Below are positions 42,908-51,539 of a stretch of DNA of 64,000 bases, one piece after another. The notes below the pieces were generated by a model, which saw only the letters and a program-made list of their open reading frames with translations, was not told the origin of the DNA and did no database searches. Where the stretch lies: contig CAWHOY010000006.1 in the NCBI GenBank assembly GCA_963831155.1, positions 496,001-560,000 on the forward strand. The letters run 5' to 3'. Every line of letters starts with the position of its first letter. The first letter of the stretch is position 1. The DNA comes from CAVRXQ01 sp963831155. GTDB lineage: Bacteria > Actinomycetota > Acidimicrobiia > Acidimicrobiales > Bog-793. A program made the translations under genes and the position numbers.

Positions 42908-43561
42908 TCAACCTGCCGGCGGGTCGCGCAGGTCGATCAAGCGCGTTTTGATCGGCGGCCACTCGGCTTGGAGGATCGAGTAGTACGCGGTGTCGCGTGT
43001 TCCGCCGTCGACCGCTGGCGAGTGCACTCTTCGGACCCCCTCGAACACTGCGCCGATCCGCTCGATGGCGCGACGAGACCGCTCGTTCCGAGAGTCGGTC
43101 TTCAAAGTGACCCGCAAGACCCCCCAGACCTCGAAGGCGTGGCTCAGCAAAAGGAGTTTGCATTCGGTGTTCACCACTGTCCGTTGGGCGGACGCCGAGT
43201 ACCAGGTTCCTCCGATTTCGGCGACGCTCGGCGGCCGGTCATCGCTCGGCGCCGGGCCCTGCGTCACACCCGGCGGCCACGGAGGCGGCCAGCAGAAAAC
43301 CTCCAGGTCCATGAACCTCGTCGAACCGACGATTCGATCGTCGGCGAGGCGGCGCACGGCGAAAGGGACCTGCCGGGCGCTTTCGGCGAGTTCGATGTTG
43401 TGCGTCACATAATCCGCGACCGCGGCTTCGCCTTCGGGGACTGAGCTGAAGGCGAAGCTCGATCGACCTTCCGCGGCAGCCTCCACGAGGCCGTGGGTGT
43501 GCTCGACACAGAGCGGCTCGAGGCGAACAAAGAGTCCCGTAAGAGTCGGCGACGTCAGCAC
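42908..43561 (-). CDS. GNAT acetyltransferase, RimJ/RimL type
   Basis: 217 residues. It begins TLTGLFVRLEPLCVEHTHGL, typical of RimJ/RimL-like enzymes, with GGTWYSASAQRTVVNTECKL and LKTDSRNERSRRAIERIGA as the acetyl-CoA and C-terminal signatures. An insertion rich in Trp/Pro (FCWPPPWPPGVTQGPAPSDD) interrupts the middle. The substrate is unknown. It converges on holB with 13 bases between stops. Confidence 0.82.
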   Translation of the reverse strand: MLTSPTLTGLFVRLEPLCVEHTHGLVEAAAEGRSSFAFSSVPEGEAAVADYVTHNIELAESARQVPFAVRRLADDRIVGSTRFMDLEVFCWPPPWPPGVTQGPAPSDDRPPSVAEIGGTWYSASAQRTVVNTECKLLLLSHAFEVWGVLRVTLKTDSRNERSRRAIERIGAVFEGVRRVHSPAVDGGTRDTAYYSILQAEWPPIKTRLIDLRDPPAG

Positions 43562-43709
43562 CTCACCATTTTGGGGCTCAGCGTGAGCTCCGGCCGCAGC
43601 CGCTCGGACACATCACCCGGCCCCGTACCGTGGTGGGGTCAGCCCAGGCGCCACGCGGACGCGTGGCGCGCGGGATCGGCGAGGCGAGGGAAGCGGCGGT
43701 TCTTCTGCG

Positions 43710-44660
43710 ATGTCGAAACGCGCGTGGTTCTCCTTCGCTGCCGTAGGGGTGATCTGGGGGCTTCCGTACTTCTTCATCCGGATCGCGCTACGCGAGCTCG
43801 ATCCCGGGACGCTGATCTTTTTGCGTACCACGCTCGCCGGGTTGATTCTGCTGCCGGTTGCGCTGTACCGCCGAAACTGGGCGAGCCTTCGTGGCCACCT
43901 GCCGGCGCTGGTTGCATTTACCGCAACAGAAATCGCGATCCCGTGGTTGCTGCTCTGCAACGCGGAGGAGAAGGTGACGAGCTCGTTTTCCGGACTCGTC
44001 ATCGCGATCGTCCCGCTGATCGGTGCCGGGATCGCCGTCGCGATCGGCAGCGAGCGGCTTGGGCGCCGCCGGACAGCGGGGTTGGTTGTCGGCCTCGCCG
44101 GCGTCGTGATCCTTGTCGGAGTCGACATCACCGGCACGAATCTCGCCGCGGTCTTCGAGCTCCTTGCCTGTGCGCTCGGCTACGCGACGGCTCCGGCAAT
44201 CGCCGGCCGGAAGCTGAACGATGTTCCTTCGTTCGAGATCGTGACGTTCGCGGTGGTATTGACGGCGGTTGCGTATCTTCCCTTCGGGGTGACCCACCTC
44301 CCTGCGCATCTGCACGCGGAGATTGCCTGGTCGGTCGTGGCGCTTTCCTGTGTCTGCACGATCGTCGGATTCATGTTCTTCTTCTTGCTCATCAAAGAGA
44401 TCGGGCCTTCGCGCGCCGTCGTCATCACGTACATCAATCCCGCCGTCGCGTTGCTGCTCGGCGTTCTCGCCCTCAACGAGCCGTTCACGCTCGGACTGGC
44501 GATCGGCTTCCCGATCATCCTGGTTGGCTCGGTGCTCGGCACTTGGAAGCCGAAACCCGTGTCCGAAGGAGGGGCCGTACCCGCGGGGATTCCGGACGTC
44601 GCGTTGGCCGAGGCGCAGTCCGCCTCGCGCTCATCGGGCGAAAAATCCAGCTTCTCCTAG
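43710..44660 (+). CDS. EamA/DMT-superfamily transporter
   Basis: 316 residues, ten predicted transmembrane helices in two EamA repeats (FAAVGVIWGLPYFFIRIALR; later VALSCVCTIVGFMFFFLLIK and NPAVALLLGVLALNEPFTLG). Members export amino acids or metabolites. It is near the phenylalanine/tyrosine catabolic cluster but on the other side of a minus-strand gene, so a link is only possible. Its C-terminal 30 bases overlap the convergent acylphosphatase gene. Confidence 0.88.
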   Translation: MSKRAWFSFAAVGVIWGLPYFFIRIALRELDPGTLIFLRTTLAGLILLPVALYRRNWASLRGHLPALVAFTATEIAIPWLLLCNAEEKVTSSFSGLVIAIVPLIGAGIAVAIGSERLGRRRTAGLVVGLAGVVILVGVDITGTNLAAVFELLACALGYATAPAIAGRKLNDVPSFEIVTFAVVLTAVAYLPFGVTHLPAHLHAEIAWSVVALSCVCTIVGFMFFFLLIKEIGPSRAVVITYINPAVALLLGVLALNEPFTLGLAIGFPIILVGSVLGTWKPKPVSEGGAVPAGIPDVALAEAQSASRSSGEKSSFS

Positions 44661-44918
44661 TGGTTCTTCGTCGGTGAGATCGATGGCGTCGACGCGCGCC
44701 CGCGGCGGTCCGTTTCGGCTCCACCGCAACGCCGCATCGACCTGAGCGGGCTCGCCTTCGAATACCGCCTCGACTCGACCGTCGGGTCGGTTCCTCACCC
44801 AGCCGTCGATGCCGAGGTCGCGCGCGATATCGGCGAGCGAGGCGCGGTAGAACACGTTCTGCACCCTGCCGGAGATCACGACGTGGACGCGCCGGCGCTC
44901 CGGCGCCGGGTCCGGCAT
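44631..44918 (-). CDS. acyP: acylphosphatase
   Basis: 95 residues, hydrolyses acyl phosphates. The catalytic Arg is in GRVQNVFYRASL and the catalytic Asn in GWVRNRPDGRVEAVFEG, both at the family positions (about residues 25 and 43). Length is normal. The 3-prime end overlaps the convergent transporter gene by 30 bases. Confidence 0.92.
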   Translation of the reverse strand: MPDPAPERRRVHVVISGRVQNVFYRASLADIARDLGIDGWVRNRPDGRVEAVFEGEPAQVDAALRWSRNGPPRARVDAIDLTDEEPLGEAGFFAR

Positions 44919-44939
44919 CGGTGGCTCGGGAATGCTCGC

Positions 44940-45821
44940 TCAGCTCGCCTTGGCGAGCAGCTCTTCGTGGTAGGAGTCGTCGAAGCGCGCGAAGAAATCC
45001 GTGAGGACCTCTTCCAGTTCGGTCGGCGACGAGAAGCCGTACAACAGCGGCTGGTAGTGGGTGATGTCGTAGTCGACCGTCCCCATCTCGACGATGTCGA
45101 CCGGTCGGACCGTCGCTGAGCGGAACGTCTCGGTCTCGCCGACCGACGACAAGATCCCCGCTCCGTACGCTCGCAGTTCGCCTCTTTCTTTGACGACGCC
45201 GAACTCCATCGTGAACCAGAACACCTGAGACAAGAACTTCAGGGCCTCTTCGTTGTTCGTCCGGTGGACTGCCTCTCCGACGAGTCGGTAGATGTGCGCG
45301 AACTTCGGATCGGCGATCTGGTTCGCGTGGCCGATCACCTCGTGGATGATGTCCGGCTCGGGCGTGTACAGCGGGACCGAGGGGTGACGCAAGTACTGGG
45401 TCGACCAGAACACGCCGTCCGAGAACGACCCGTAGAAGTCCCGCACCGGCGCGAGGCCGGCGATCGGCTGGTAGCGGAAATGCACGAGCGGTTCGAGCCC
45501 CGCGGTCACCTCCCCAAGGCCGGGGATGTACTCCGTCGTCAGCTTGAGGTCGGCCTTGCCGCGTTGGAACGACTCGGTCGCGTACTTCTCGTGGAGGTCA
45601 CCCAGCGCATCCGAGACGATCCGCCACACTTCGTGTTCCTGGCCGGTGTAGTCGGGGTTGGGGATCGGCTCGCCGGTATGCCAGCTCGCGGCGATCGAGG
45701 CGAGCTCGTCGCGGCGTTGCCGGTAGAGGGGGTCAGAGACTCCGGGGTGGTCCTCCGAGAGCTCGACGTGACTTGAGCCGTCGTCGCTGACGGTGACCGG
45801 TGAGTACGCGGAGTAGCCCAT
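44940..45821 (-). CDS. phhA: phenylalanine 4-monooxygenase
   Basis: 293 residues, non-heme iron, pterin-dependent conversion of Phe to Tyr. The iron ligands are in PDIIHEVIGHANQIA (two His) with the Glu further on in the VFWFTMEFGVV segment. RYQPIAGLAPVRDFYGSFSD and FWSTQYLRH are family blocks. It is a catalytic core only, without an ACT domain. ATG 45821 has AAAGGAG seven bases upstream. The frame open beyond it is not coding. It is divergent from an Lrp-family gene. No pterin dehydratase is seen in the window. Confidence 0.92.
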   Translation of the reverse strand: MGYSAYSPVTVSDDGSSHVELSEDHPGVSDPLYRQRRDELASIAASWHTGEPIPNPDYTGQEHEVWRIVSDALGDLHEKYATESFQRGKADLKLTTEYIPGLGEVTAGLEPLVHFRYQPIAGLAPVRDFYGSFSDGVFWSTQYLRHPSVPLYTPEPDIIHEVIGHANQIADPKFAHIYRLVGEAVHRTNNEEALKFLSQVFWFTMEFGVVKERGELRAYGAGILSSVGETETFRSATVRPVDIVEMGTVDYDITHYQPLLYGFSSPTELEEVLTDFFARFDDSYHEELLAKAS

Positions 45822-45906
45822 CGTTCGCTCCTTTCGGCTGAAATTCTGCCGGATTCGTTGCGATGCGTCGATGACATGGCGGTTTGCCAAGACAAAATGG
45901 TTTAGA

Positions 45907-46419
45907 ATGTCCGAAATGGCATCAGATCGTCCAGAACAGGGGTCCGAACAGCGGAGCGGGCGAGACGAACCGCTCGACGCCGTCGACGAACGGATCGTCG
46001 AGAGTCTCGTTGCCGACGGCCGACAGTCGGTGAACGAGCTTGCCCGGTCGGCGAACGTCTCGCGGGCGACCGCGTACCAGCGGCTGACGCGACTTCGGCA
46101 GCGTGGCGTGATCGTCGGTTTCAGTGCCCGGGTGGATCCGATCAAGCTCGGAAAGGCGCTCTCAGCGCTCGTTCTGATCCGCGTCGAGCAGCCTCGCTGG
46201 CGTGAGGTCGTCCCTGAGCTGCTTGGCCTGCCCGGTGTCGAGTGGCTCGGCGTCACGGCTGGTGAATTCGACTTCGCCCTCGTCGTGCGGGCGCGCGACG
46301 TCGCGGACCTCAGGGACGTCGTTCTTGAGCGACTGCAGGCGATGGTGGCCGTTCGCTCGTCCGAGACGGTGCTGCTGCTCGAAGATCACCGGGTCGCGCT
46401 TGACAGCGTGCGCGGATAG
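45907..46419 (+). CDS. Lrp/AsnC-family regulator (divergent from phhA)
   Basis: 170 residues. The helix-turn-helix is DAVDERIVESLVADGRQSVN, then ELARSANVSRATAYQRLTRL. The C-terminal RAM (ligand) domain begins near ALSALVLIRVEQ and includes GVEWLGVTAGEFDFALVV. Start ATG 45907 is directly divergent from phhA with an 85-base, AT-richer gap, so it is the likely phhA regulator, responding to an aromatic amino acid (inference). Confidence 0.88.
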   Translation: MSEMASDRPEQGSEQRSGRDEPLDAVDERIVESLVADGRQSVNELARSANVSRATAYQRLTRLRQRGVIVGFSARVDPIKLGKALSALVLIRVEQPRWREVVPELLGLPGVEWLGVTAGEFDFALVVRARDVADLRDVVLERLQAMVAVRSSETVLLLEDHRVALDSVRG

Positions 46420-46490
46420 GCCGAATCGGCACACCCCTGCGGCCGGAGTCAGAGGACACCACCGACGGTTGTCCAGACGATGCCCATGGT

Positions 46491-46925
46491 GTGCGCGATC
46501 GTTGCAAAGTGGATCAGCGTCTTTCAGTTGTGACTCTTGGCGCCACCGACGTCCGCCGCGCCAGTGCCTTCTACGAAGCGCTTGGTTGGCGTGGCGAGTC
46601 GCCGGATGGGGAGGTCGTCTTCTTCCAGGCGGGCGGGATGATCCTTGCGCTGTGGGGACGAGACAAGCTCGCAGCGGATAGTTCCGTGGTCGACAATGGT
46701 GGATGGGGCGGAGTGACGCTTGCTTACAACGCGTCCTCTCCCGAAGCCGTTGATGCTGTCCTAATCGAAGCCCAGGCAGCTGGCGGGACGATTGGTCGGC
46801 CAGGAGCACCAACGTCGTGGGGCGGCTATTCGGGAGTGTTTGTCGATCCCGATGGTCATCCTTGGGAAGTTGCTCACAATCCTGGCTGGATTCTCGAACC
46901 CGGTGGGTCAGTACGACTTCGCTGA
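46491..46925 (+). CDS. VOC (glyoxalase/bleomycin-resistance) family protein
   Basis: 144 residues. Paired beta-alpha-beta modules: VVTLGATDVRRASAFYEALG, then GGYSGVFVDPDGHPWEVAHN, the usual C-terminal metal-site strand with Glu. One VOC unit with both halves; it probably dimerises. The function may be dioxygenase, isomerase or binding; the substrate is unknown. It has noticeably lower GC at third positions than its neighbours, so it may be recently acquired. It lies inside the Tyr catabolic cluster, between two Lrp regulators. Confidence 0.8.
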   Translation: MRDRCKVDQRLSVVTLGATDVRRASAFYEALGWRGESPDGEVVFFQAGGMILALWGRDKLAADSSVVDNGGWGGVTLAYNASSPEAVDAVLIEAQAAGGTIGRPGAPTSWGGYSGVFVDPDGHPWEVAHNPGWILEPGGSVRLR

Positions 46926-47041
46926 GGTTTGCGCGTCATTCGCCGTGTCACTCATCACGCGTCAGAGGCACAGGACGACGATCGATCAGCTGAAGCCGCC
47001 GCGACCGAGGCGGCGATCTGTGCGCCTATCCGGGCGGGCTC

Positions 47042-47548
47042 TTAGGCGAAACCCCCAGTCGCCGGCTCGATCTCGTCGGCCTCGTGCGTGACGAGGTGGA
47101 GGCTGCGCGGCGCAATCGGCATCGATAACAAAAGCGACGTCGTCGTGCGCGTGACACCGGGGACCTCGAGGATCTCCGCGATCACGCGACCCAAATGGTC
47201 GTTGTCGCGTGCCACCACGCGACAGAGGAGGTCCGACGAGCCGGTCGTCATCCAGGCCTCGATGATCTCGGGGATCGCCGCCAGGTGTTCATCGATCGCG
47301 CCGCGCCGGCCCTGGGCGATCTCCAACGAGACGATCGCCGAAACCGCGTACCCGACCCGGCCCAGATCGATCTCTGGTCCGAAGCCGACGATGACGCCCG
47401 ACTCGATCATCCGGTCGAGATGGGCTTGGGCGGTGTTGCGGGCGATGCCTGCCCGACGTGCGACCTGGACGAGCCCGGCGCGCGGCATCTCGGCGAGGGC
47501 GTCGAGCAGGCGTCGATCGATGCTGTCGAGCGCGCTTTGCTGACTCAT
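47042..47548 (-). CDS. Lrp/AsnC-family regulator (divergent from hppD)
   Basis: 168 residues. N-terminal helix-turn-helix (LDSIDRRLLDALAEMPRAGL, QVARRAGIARNTAQAHLDRM) and C-terminal RAM domain (AVSAIVSLEIAQGRRGAIDE, then GSSDLLCRVVARDNDHLG). It is divergent from the hppD operon with a 90-base AT-richer gap containing inverted repeats, so it is the likely local regulator. It is distinct from the other Lrp protein 1 kb away. Confidence 0.88.
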   Translation of the reverse strand: MSQQSALDSIDRRLLDALAEMPRAGLVQVARRAGIARNTAQAHLDRMIESGVIVGFGPEIDLGRVGYAVSAIVSLEIAQGRRGAIDEHLAAIPEIIEAWMTTGSSDLLCRVVARDNDHLGRVIAEILEVPGVTRTTTSLLLSMPIAPRSLHLVTHEADEIEPATGGFA

Positions 47549-47553
47549 ATGCT

Positions 47554-47579
47554 CAACAATCTAGTTGTCACTTGATCAA
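47554..47579. promoter_or_regulatory. possible Lrp operator between divergent genes
   Basis: CAAC-AATCTA-GTTG (47554-47567) and the palindrome TTGATCAA (47572-47579) lie in the AT-rich gap between the Lrp gene and hppD. A TTGACC hexamer further right (about 47606) may be the hppD -35. The evidence is symmetry and position only. Confidence 0.35.
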
Positions 47580-47638
47580 TATGCGCAGCAAGTTCCCAAG
47601 GTATTGACCTCGGCCGCCGATGCCGGTTCGATAGCGGC

Positions 47639-48763
47639 ATGACCGAAACGACGACGAAGAACGACACCTCGACTGTCGCCTCGCAGATCCTCGGGTGGGA
47701 CCACCTCGAGTTCTGGGTCGGCAACGCGAGGGCTGCGACGGCGTGGCTCTCCTCGGGATTCGGCTTTGACGTCACGGCCTACTCCGGCCCAGAGACCGGC
47801 GTGCGTGACCGTGCCTCGTACCTGCTCGAGCACGGCGACATCCGTTTCGTGGTCACCGCCGGCCTGTCGAGCGACTCCGAGGTCGGCAAGCACGTCCTCG
47901 AACACGGCGACGGCGTGCGCAACCTCGCCTGGCGGGTCCCGGACCCGTTGGCGGCGCTCGAGTCCGCGGCGCGCCGCGGCGCGCGGGAGGTTCAAGAGCC
48001 GCGGACGGTGGAGCGCGACGACGGCGCGGTGACGACCGCCGCCATCGAGGCCTACGGCCAGACGCGCCACGTCTTTGTCGATCGGTCGCGGTGGAGCGGC
48101 ACCTGGGCTCCCGGGTTCAGCTCCGAGCGCCTGCCGGTACGGCCCGTCGGCCGGCCAGCTCGCCTCGAATACATCGACCACGTCGTCGGCAACGTCGAGG
48201 AGGGACGCCTCGACGAGTGGGTCGAGTGGTATTCGAACGTCCTCGGCTTCGAACAAATGAAGCACTTCGACGCGGAGCAGATCTCGACGAAGTACTCGGC
48301 GTTGCGCTCGACGGTGATGTACAACCGCAAGGGCATCACGATGCCGATCAACGAGCCCGCCCCTGGGCTACGCAAGAGCCAGATCACCGAATACCTCGAG
48401 GCGTATGGGTGCCCGGGCGTGCAGCACATCGCGATGGGGACGAGCAACATCCTCGGCGCGATCGACTCGTTGCGCGATCGCGGTGTTCGCTTCTTGGACA
48501 TGCCGTCGACGTACTACGAGGACGCGAAGGTCCGTTGTGGCGAGTTCGACCTGCCGTGGGGCGACCTGCAACGGCTCGGCATCGAGGTCGACAAGGACAC
48601 CGGCGGCTACCTCTTGCAGATCTTCTCCGAGAACTTCGCCGAACGGCCGACGCTGTTCATGGAGGTCATCCAGCGCGAGGGCGCGACGGGGTTCGGTGAG
48701 GGCAACTTCAAGGCCCTCTTCGAGGCGATCGAGCGAGAGCAGGCGCGGCGCGGCAACCTGTGA
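47639..48763 (+). CDS. hppD: 4-hydroxyphenylpyruvate dioxygenase
   Basis: 374 residues, Fe(II) enzyme converting 4-hydroxyphenylpyruvate to homogentisate. Two VOC-type domains. Iron ligands: His in RLEYIDHVVGNVEEG, His in GVQHIAMGTSNI, and Glu in LFMEVIQREG. FSSERLPVRP and GFGEGNFKALFEAIEREQ are typical C-terminal family segments. Start is ATG 47639. It begins the plus-strand operon of aminotransferase-DinB, fahA and hmgA, each overlapping the next by a few bases. Confidence 0.95.
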   Translation: MTETTTKNDTSTVASQILGWDHLEFWVGNARAATAWLSSGFGFDVTAYSGPETGVRDRASYLLEHGDIRFVVTAGLSSDSEVGKHVLEHGDGVRNLAWRVPDPLAALESAARRGAREVQEPRTVERDDGAVTTAAIEAYGQTRHVFVDRSRWSGTWAPGFSSERLPVRPVGRPARLEYIDHVVGNVEEGRLDEWVEWYSNVLGFEQMKHFDAEQISTKYSALRSTVMYNRKGITMPINEPAPGLRKSQITEYLEAYGCPGVQHIAMGTSNILGAIDSLRDRGVRFLDMPSTYYEDAKVRCGEFDLPWGDLQRLGIEVDKDTGGYLLQIFSENFAERPTLFMEVIQREGATGFGEGNFKALFEAIEREQARRGNL

Positions 48764-50388
48764 CCGAGAACGACAGACGCGCGCCGCGGGCGCGCCCCTC
48801 GGTCGAGTCGCTGCCGTCGTACCGGCCGGGTCGATCGGCCGAACAGGCTGAGGTTGCCTACGGAATCAGTGGCGCGATCAAACTCGCGTCGAACGAGTTG
48901 CCCTTTATGCCACTTCCGAGCGTCGCGAAGGCGATCGCGTCGGCGATCGACGCGGCGAACCGCTATCCGGACCACCTTGCGAGGGGACTGCGGGAGCAGA
49001 TCGCGAATACCCACGGTGTGAGCCCGAGCCGCGTCGCGGTCGGTTGCGGCACGGTGGGCCTGTTGCAGCAGCTCACGCTGGCGTTCGTGTCCGACGGCGA
49101 CGAGGTCGTCTTCGCCGATCCGAGCTTCGAGGCGTACGCGATCTTCGCCCAGCTTTCGGGCGGAACCGCAAAGCGCGTCCCGCTCAAGCGGCTGACGCAC
49201 GACGCATTCGGACTCGCTCGCGCGTTGAGCAAACGAACCCGCCTGGTGCTCATCGCGCAGCCGAACAATCCGACGGGCACGGCGATGTCGGATGCGGATC
49301 TCAGCCTGCTTGTGGACGCGGTCCCGAAGGACTGCGTCGTCGTCGTCGACGAGGCATATTCGCACTTCGCGACCGGCAGGCACCTGCGGGACGCGACGAC
49401 GTTGCTCTCGGAACACCCGAACCTCGTCGTCTTGCGGACCTTCTCGAAGGCGCACGGACTTGCGGCCTTGCGCGTCGGCTACGCGCTCGCTGATGAGTCG
49501 ATCGTCGTCGAGCTCGACAAGGTGCTGACGCCGTTCGCCGTCAACCGATTCGGCCAAGTGGCAGCCATCGCCTCCCTCGAGGCCGGCGAAGAACTGAACG
49601 GCCGCGTCGACGCCGTGCTCGAACAGCGCACGCGTCTTGCGCGCGAGCTGCGCCACCGCGGATGGTCGATCCCCGACACCGAGGCGAATTTCGTCTATCT
49701 CCCCGCCGCCGAGATGAGCGCCGAGCTCGCGCGCGAGCTCGAACGAAACGGCGTCGTGACCAGGCCATTTCCCGGTGTTGGCGTGCGCGTGACGGTGGGC
49801 GAGGCCAAAGAGGTCGACCGCTTCCTTTCGGCGTTCGACGAAATCGCATCGAGCGGATTGGGAGAACAGCTGCACGCGAACTGGAAGCTCCCGACGGGCG
49901 TGGAGGGGCGCGCCGTCGCGGAATGGCTCGACCGACTCGACGCCGTCGAAGAGCGCCTCGCTGCGCTCGCGAACAAGAACCGGCGACGCGGCCTCACCGA
50001 CCCCGATCCCGGTGGCGAAGAGCGCTGGGACGAGGGGCAGGTCTGGGCGCACATCGCCGAGTTCGGCGCGTATTGGATCGCCGAGCTGAAAAGAATCATC
50101 GACAGTCCCGGTGAGGCACCGGCGGCATTCGGGCGGACGAAGTCCGACGAAGGCCGGATCTCCGCCATCGCGATGAATCGCTCGCTGACGCCCCATTCGC
50201 AATTCGAAGCCGCTCAGATCGCGATGGACGAGCTGCGAGCGCTGCTGTCGACAATGGACTCCCGCGATTGGGCGCGGATCGGCGAGCATCCGACGCTGAA
50301 GGCGATGGACATCGGTCGCTTCTTGCAAGAGTTCCTCGTCGGCCATTACGAGCAGCACGCCGATCAGCTCTCAAAGCTCGATGCCTGA
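48760..50388 (+). CDS. aromatic aminotransferase (HisC-like) fused to a DinB-like domain
   Basis: 542 residues in one frame. Residues 1-365 are a fold-type I PLP aminotransferase of the HisC group: KLASNELPFMPLPSVAKAI, QPNNPTGTAMSDADL, VVVDEAYSHFA, Lys230 in LRTFSKAHGL, and RVTVGEAKEVDRFLSAF. It probably converts Tyr to 4-hydroxyphenylpyruvate for hppD. Residues about 366-542 form a helical DinB-like unit with His431 (WAHIAEFGAYW) and His529/His533 (GHYEQHADQ), a three-His metal-site pattern. Start GTG 48760 overlaps the hppD stop. The fused domain might be a thiol-dependent isomerase, as discussed in the findings. Confidence 0.85.
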   Translation: MTENDRRAPRARPSVESLPSYRPGRSAEQAEVAYGISGAIKLASNELPFMPLPSVAKAIASAIDAANRYPDHLARGLREQIANTHGVSPSRVAVGCGTVGLLQQLTLAFVSDGDEVVFADPSFEAYAIFAQLSGGTAKRVPLKRLTHDAFGLARALSKRTRLVLIAQPNNPTGTAMSDADLSLLVDAVPKDCVVVVDEAYSHFATGRHLRDATTLLSEHPNLVVLRTFSKAHGLAALRVGYALADESIVVELDKVLTPFAVNRFGQVAAIASLEAGEELNGRVDAVLEQRTRLARELRHRGWSIPDTEANFVYLPAAEMSAELARELERNGVVTRPFPGVGVRVTVGEAKEVDRFLSAFDEIASSGLGEQLHANWKLPTGVEGRAVAEWLDRLDAVEERLAALANKNRRRGLTDPDPGGEERWDEGQVWAHIAEFGAYWIAELKRIIDSPGEAPAAFGRTKSDEGRISAIAMNRSLTPHSQFEAAQIAMDELRALLSTMDSRDWARIGEHPTLKAMDIGRFLQEFLVGHYEQHADQLSKLDA

Positions 50389-51160
50389 GGCATTGGGTCC
50401 TGACAACTTGCGCTACGGCGTCGACGAACGCGGTCACGTCGTCGTTGCCTTCGAATCGCAGGCGATCGACGTCTCGTCCTTGAGCGGACTGAGCATCTCG
50501 CGCGACGTCTTCGAGTCGGGCTCGTTGAACGCGTTCATGGCCCTCGGGCGTGAAGTTTGGGAGCGTACGGGTACCGAGATCGCCGCTCGCGCCGACGCAC
50601 CCGGAGCCGCGCGCATCCCGATCGGCGAGGTCACGCTGGTGCTCCCCTTCGAGGTCGCCGACTATGTCGACTTCTACGCGTCGGAGGAGCACGCATCGGC
50701 AATGGGTCGGATGCTTCGCCCTGATGCCGATCCTTTGCCGCCAGCCTGGAAGTACCTGCCGATCGGTTACCACGGCCGCTCGGCGACCATCGTCGTCTCC
50801 GGATCGCCGATCTACCGCCCGTCGGGCCTCGTGAAGACCGACGCCGGTCCGAGGTATCTGCCGAGCGCGCGCGATGGACGTGGAGGTCGAGCTGGGCTTC
50901 GTCGTCGGTGTCGGTTCAGCGCGCGGTACGCCGATCGCACCCGATCGAGCCAGGGATCACGTCTTCGGGGTGGTGTTGGTGAACGACTGGAGTGCCCGCG
51001 ACATCCAGGCGTTCGAGTACCAGCCCTTGGGGCCGTTCCTTGGCAAGTCCTTCGCGACGTCGATCTCTCCTTGGGTGGTTCCGCTTGCCGCCCTCGAGCG
51101 GTACACGGTGAACGGCCCGCACCAAGAACCGCCACCAGCGCCGTATCTCGTGACCGATGA
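50381..51160 (+). CDS. fahA: fumarylacetoacetase, N-terminal fragment (frameshifted)
   Basis: Starts at ATG 50381, overlapping the aminotransferase stop by eight bases. Residues 1-163 follow FAH: DNLRYGVDERGHVVVAFESQ, WKYLPIGYHGRSATIVVSG, PIYRPSGLVKTDAGPRYLPS. The YHGR motif is the family signature. After about 50866 the frame enters a GCGCGCGC run and loses similarity. The correct frame resumes as MDVEVELGFVVG. One base too many, or one GC unit too few, explains it. The product would be fumarylacetoacetase, the last enzyme of tyrosine breakdown. Confidence 0.78.
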   Translation: MPEALGPDNLRYGVDERGHVVVAFESQAIDVSSLSGLSISRDVFESGSLNAFMALGREVWERTGTEIAARADAPGAARIPIGEVTLVLPFEVADYVDFYASEEHASAMGRMLRPDADPLPPAWKYLPIGYHGRSATIVVSGSPIYRPSGLVKTDAGPRYLPSARDGRGGRAGLRRRCRFSARYADRTRSSQGSRLRGGVGERLECPRHPGVRVPALGAVPWQVLRDVDLSLGGSACRPRAVHGERPAPRTATSAVSRDR

Positions 51161-51539
51161 GCCACGGAACTTCGATGTCTGCTTCGAGCTCGCGCTGAAC
51201 GGCACCCCGATCTCTTCGATGAGCGCCGGCGGCTTGTACTGGTCGATGGCCCAGCAGCTCGCGCACCTAACCGCGAACGGAGCTGCGACGAGGACGGGTG
51301 ACCTTTTCGCGTCCGGGACGATCTCGGGAATAGAACCGGAGAGCGCGGGAAGCTTGATGGAGCTCACGAAGTTGGGGCGAGAGCCGGTCAAACTTGAGAA
51401 CGGGTCAGTGAGGACCTGGATCGAAGACGGCGACGAGGTCCTCATCCGGGGCTGGTGCGGCGACCGCGACGGCGCGCACCTCGATCTCGGTGAAGTTCGT
51501 GGTCGCGTCGTCGCTTCGAAAAAGGAGGACAGACCGTGA
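50874..51539 (+). CDS. fahA: fumarylacetoacetase, C-terminal fragment
   Basis: Residues MDVEVELGFVVGVGSARGTP, RDHVFGVVLVNDWSARDIQA, FLGKSFATSISPWVVPL, and GDEVLIRGWCGDRDG are C-terminal FAH blocks. The Glu pair in VEVELGF and Asp in VNDWSARD bind the metal. ATG 50874 is an internal residue, not the true start. It overlaps hmgA by four bases (GTGA). Repaired length is about 385 residues. Confidence 0.78.
   Translation: MDVEVELGFVVGVGSARGTPIAPDRARDHVFGVVLVNDWSARDIQAFEYQPLGPFLGKSFATSISPWVVPLAALERYTVNGPHQEPPPAPYLVTDEPRNFDVCFELALNGTPISSMSAGGLYWSMAQQLAHLTANGAATRTGDLFASGTISGIEPESAGSLMELTKLGREPVKLENGSVRTWIEDGDEVLIRGWCGDRDGAHLDLGEVRGRVVASKKEDRP

Noticed and set aside
44940..46256. Extended N-terminus of phenylalanine hydroxylase
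   Set aside because: The upstream part is antisense to the Lrp gene. ATG 45821 has a strong AAAGGAG site.
48607..50358. 583-codon minus-strand ORF
   Set aside because: Antisense to the aminotransferase-DinB gene and hppD; shadow of biased codon use.
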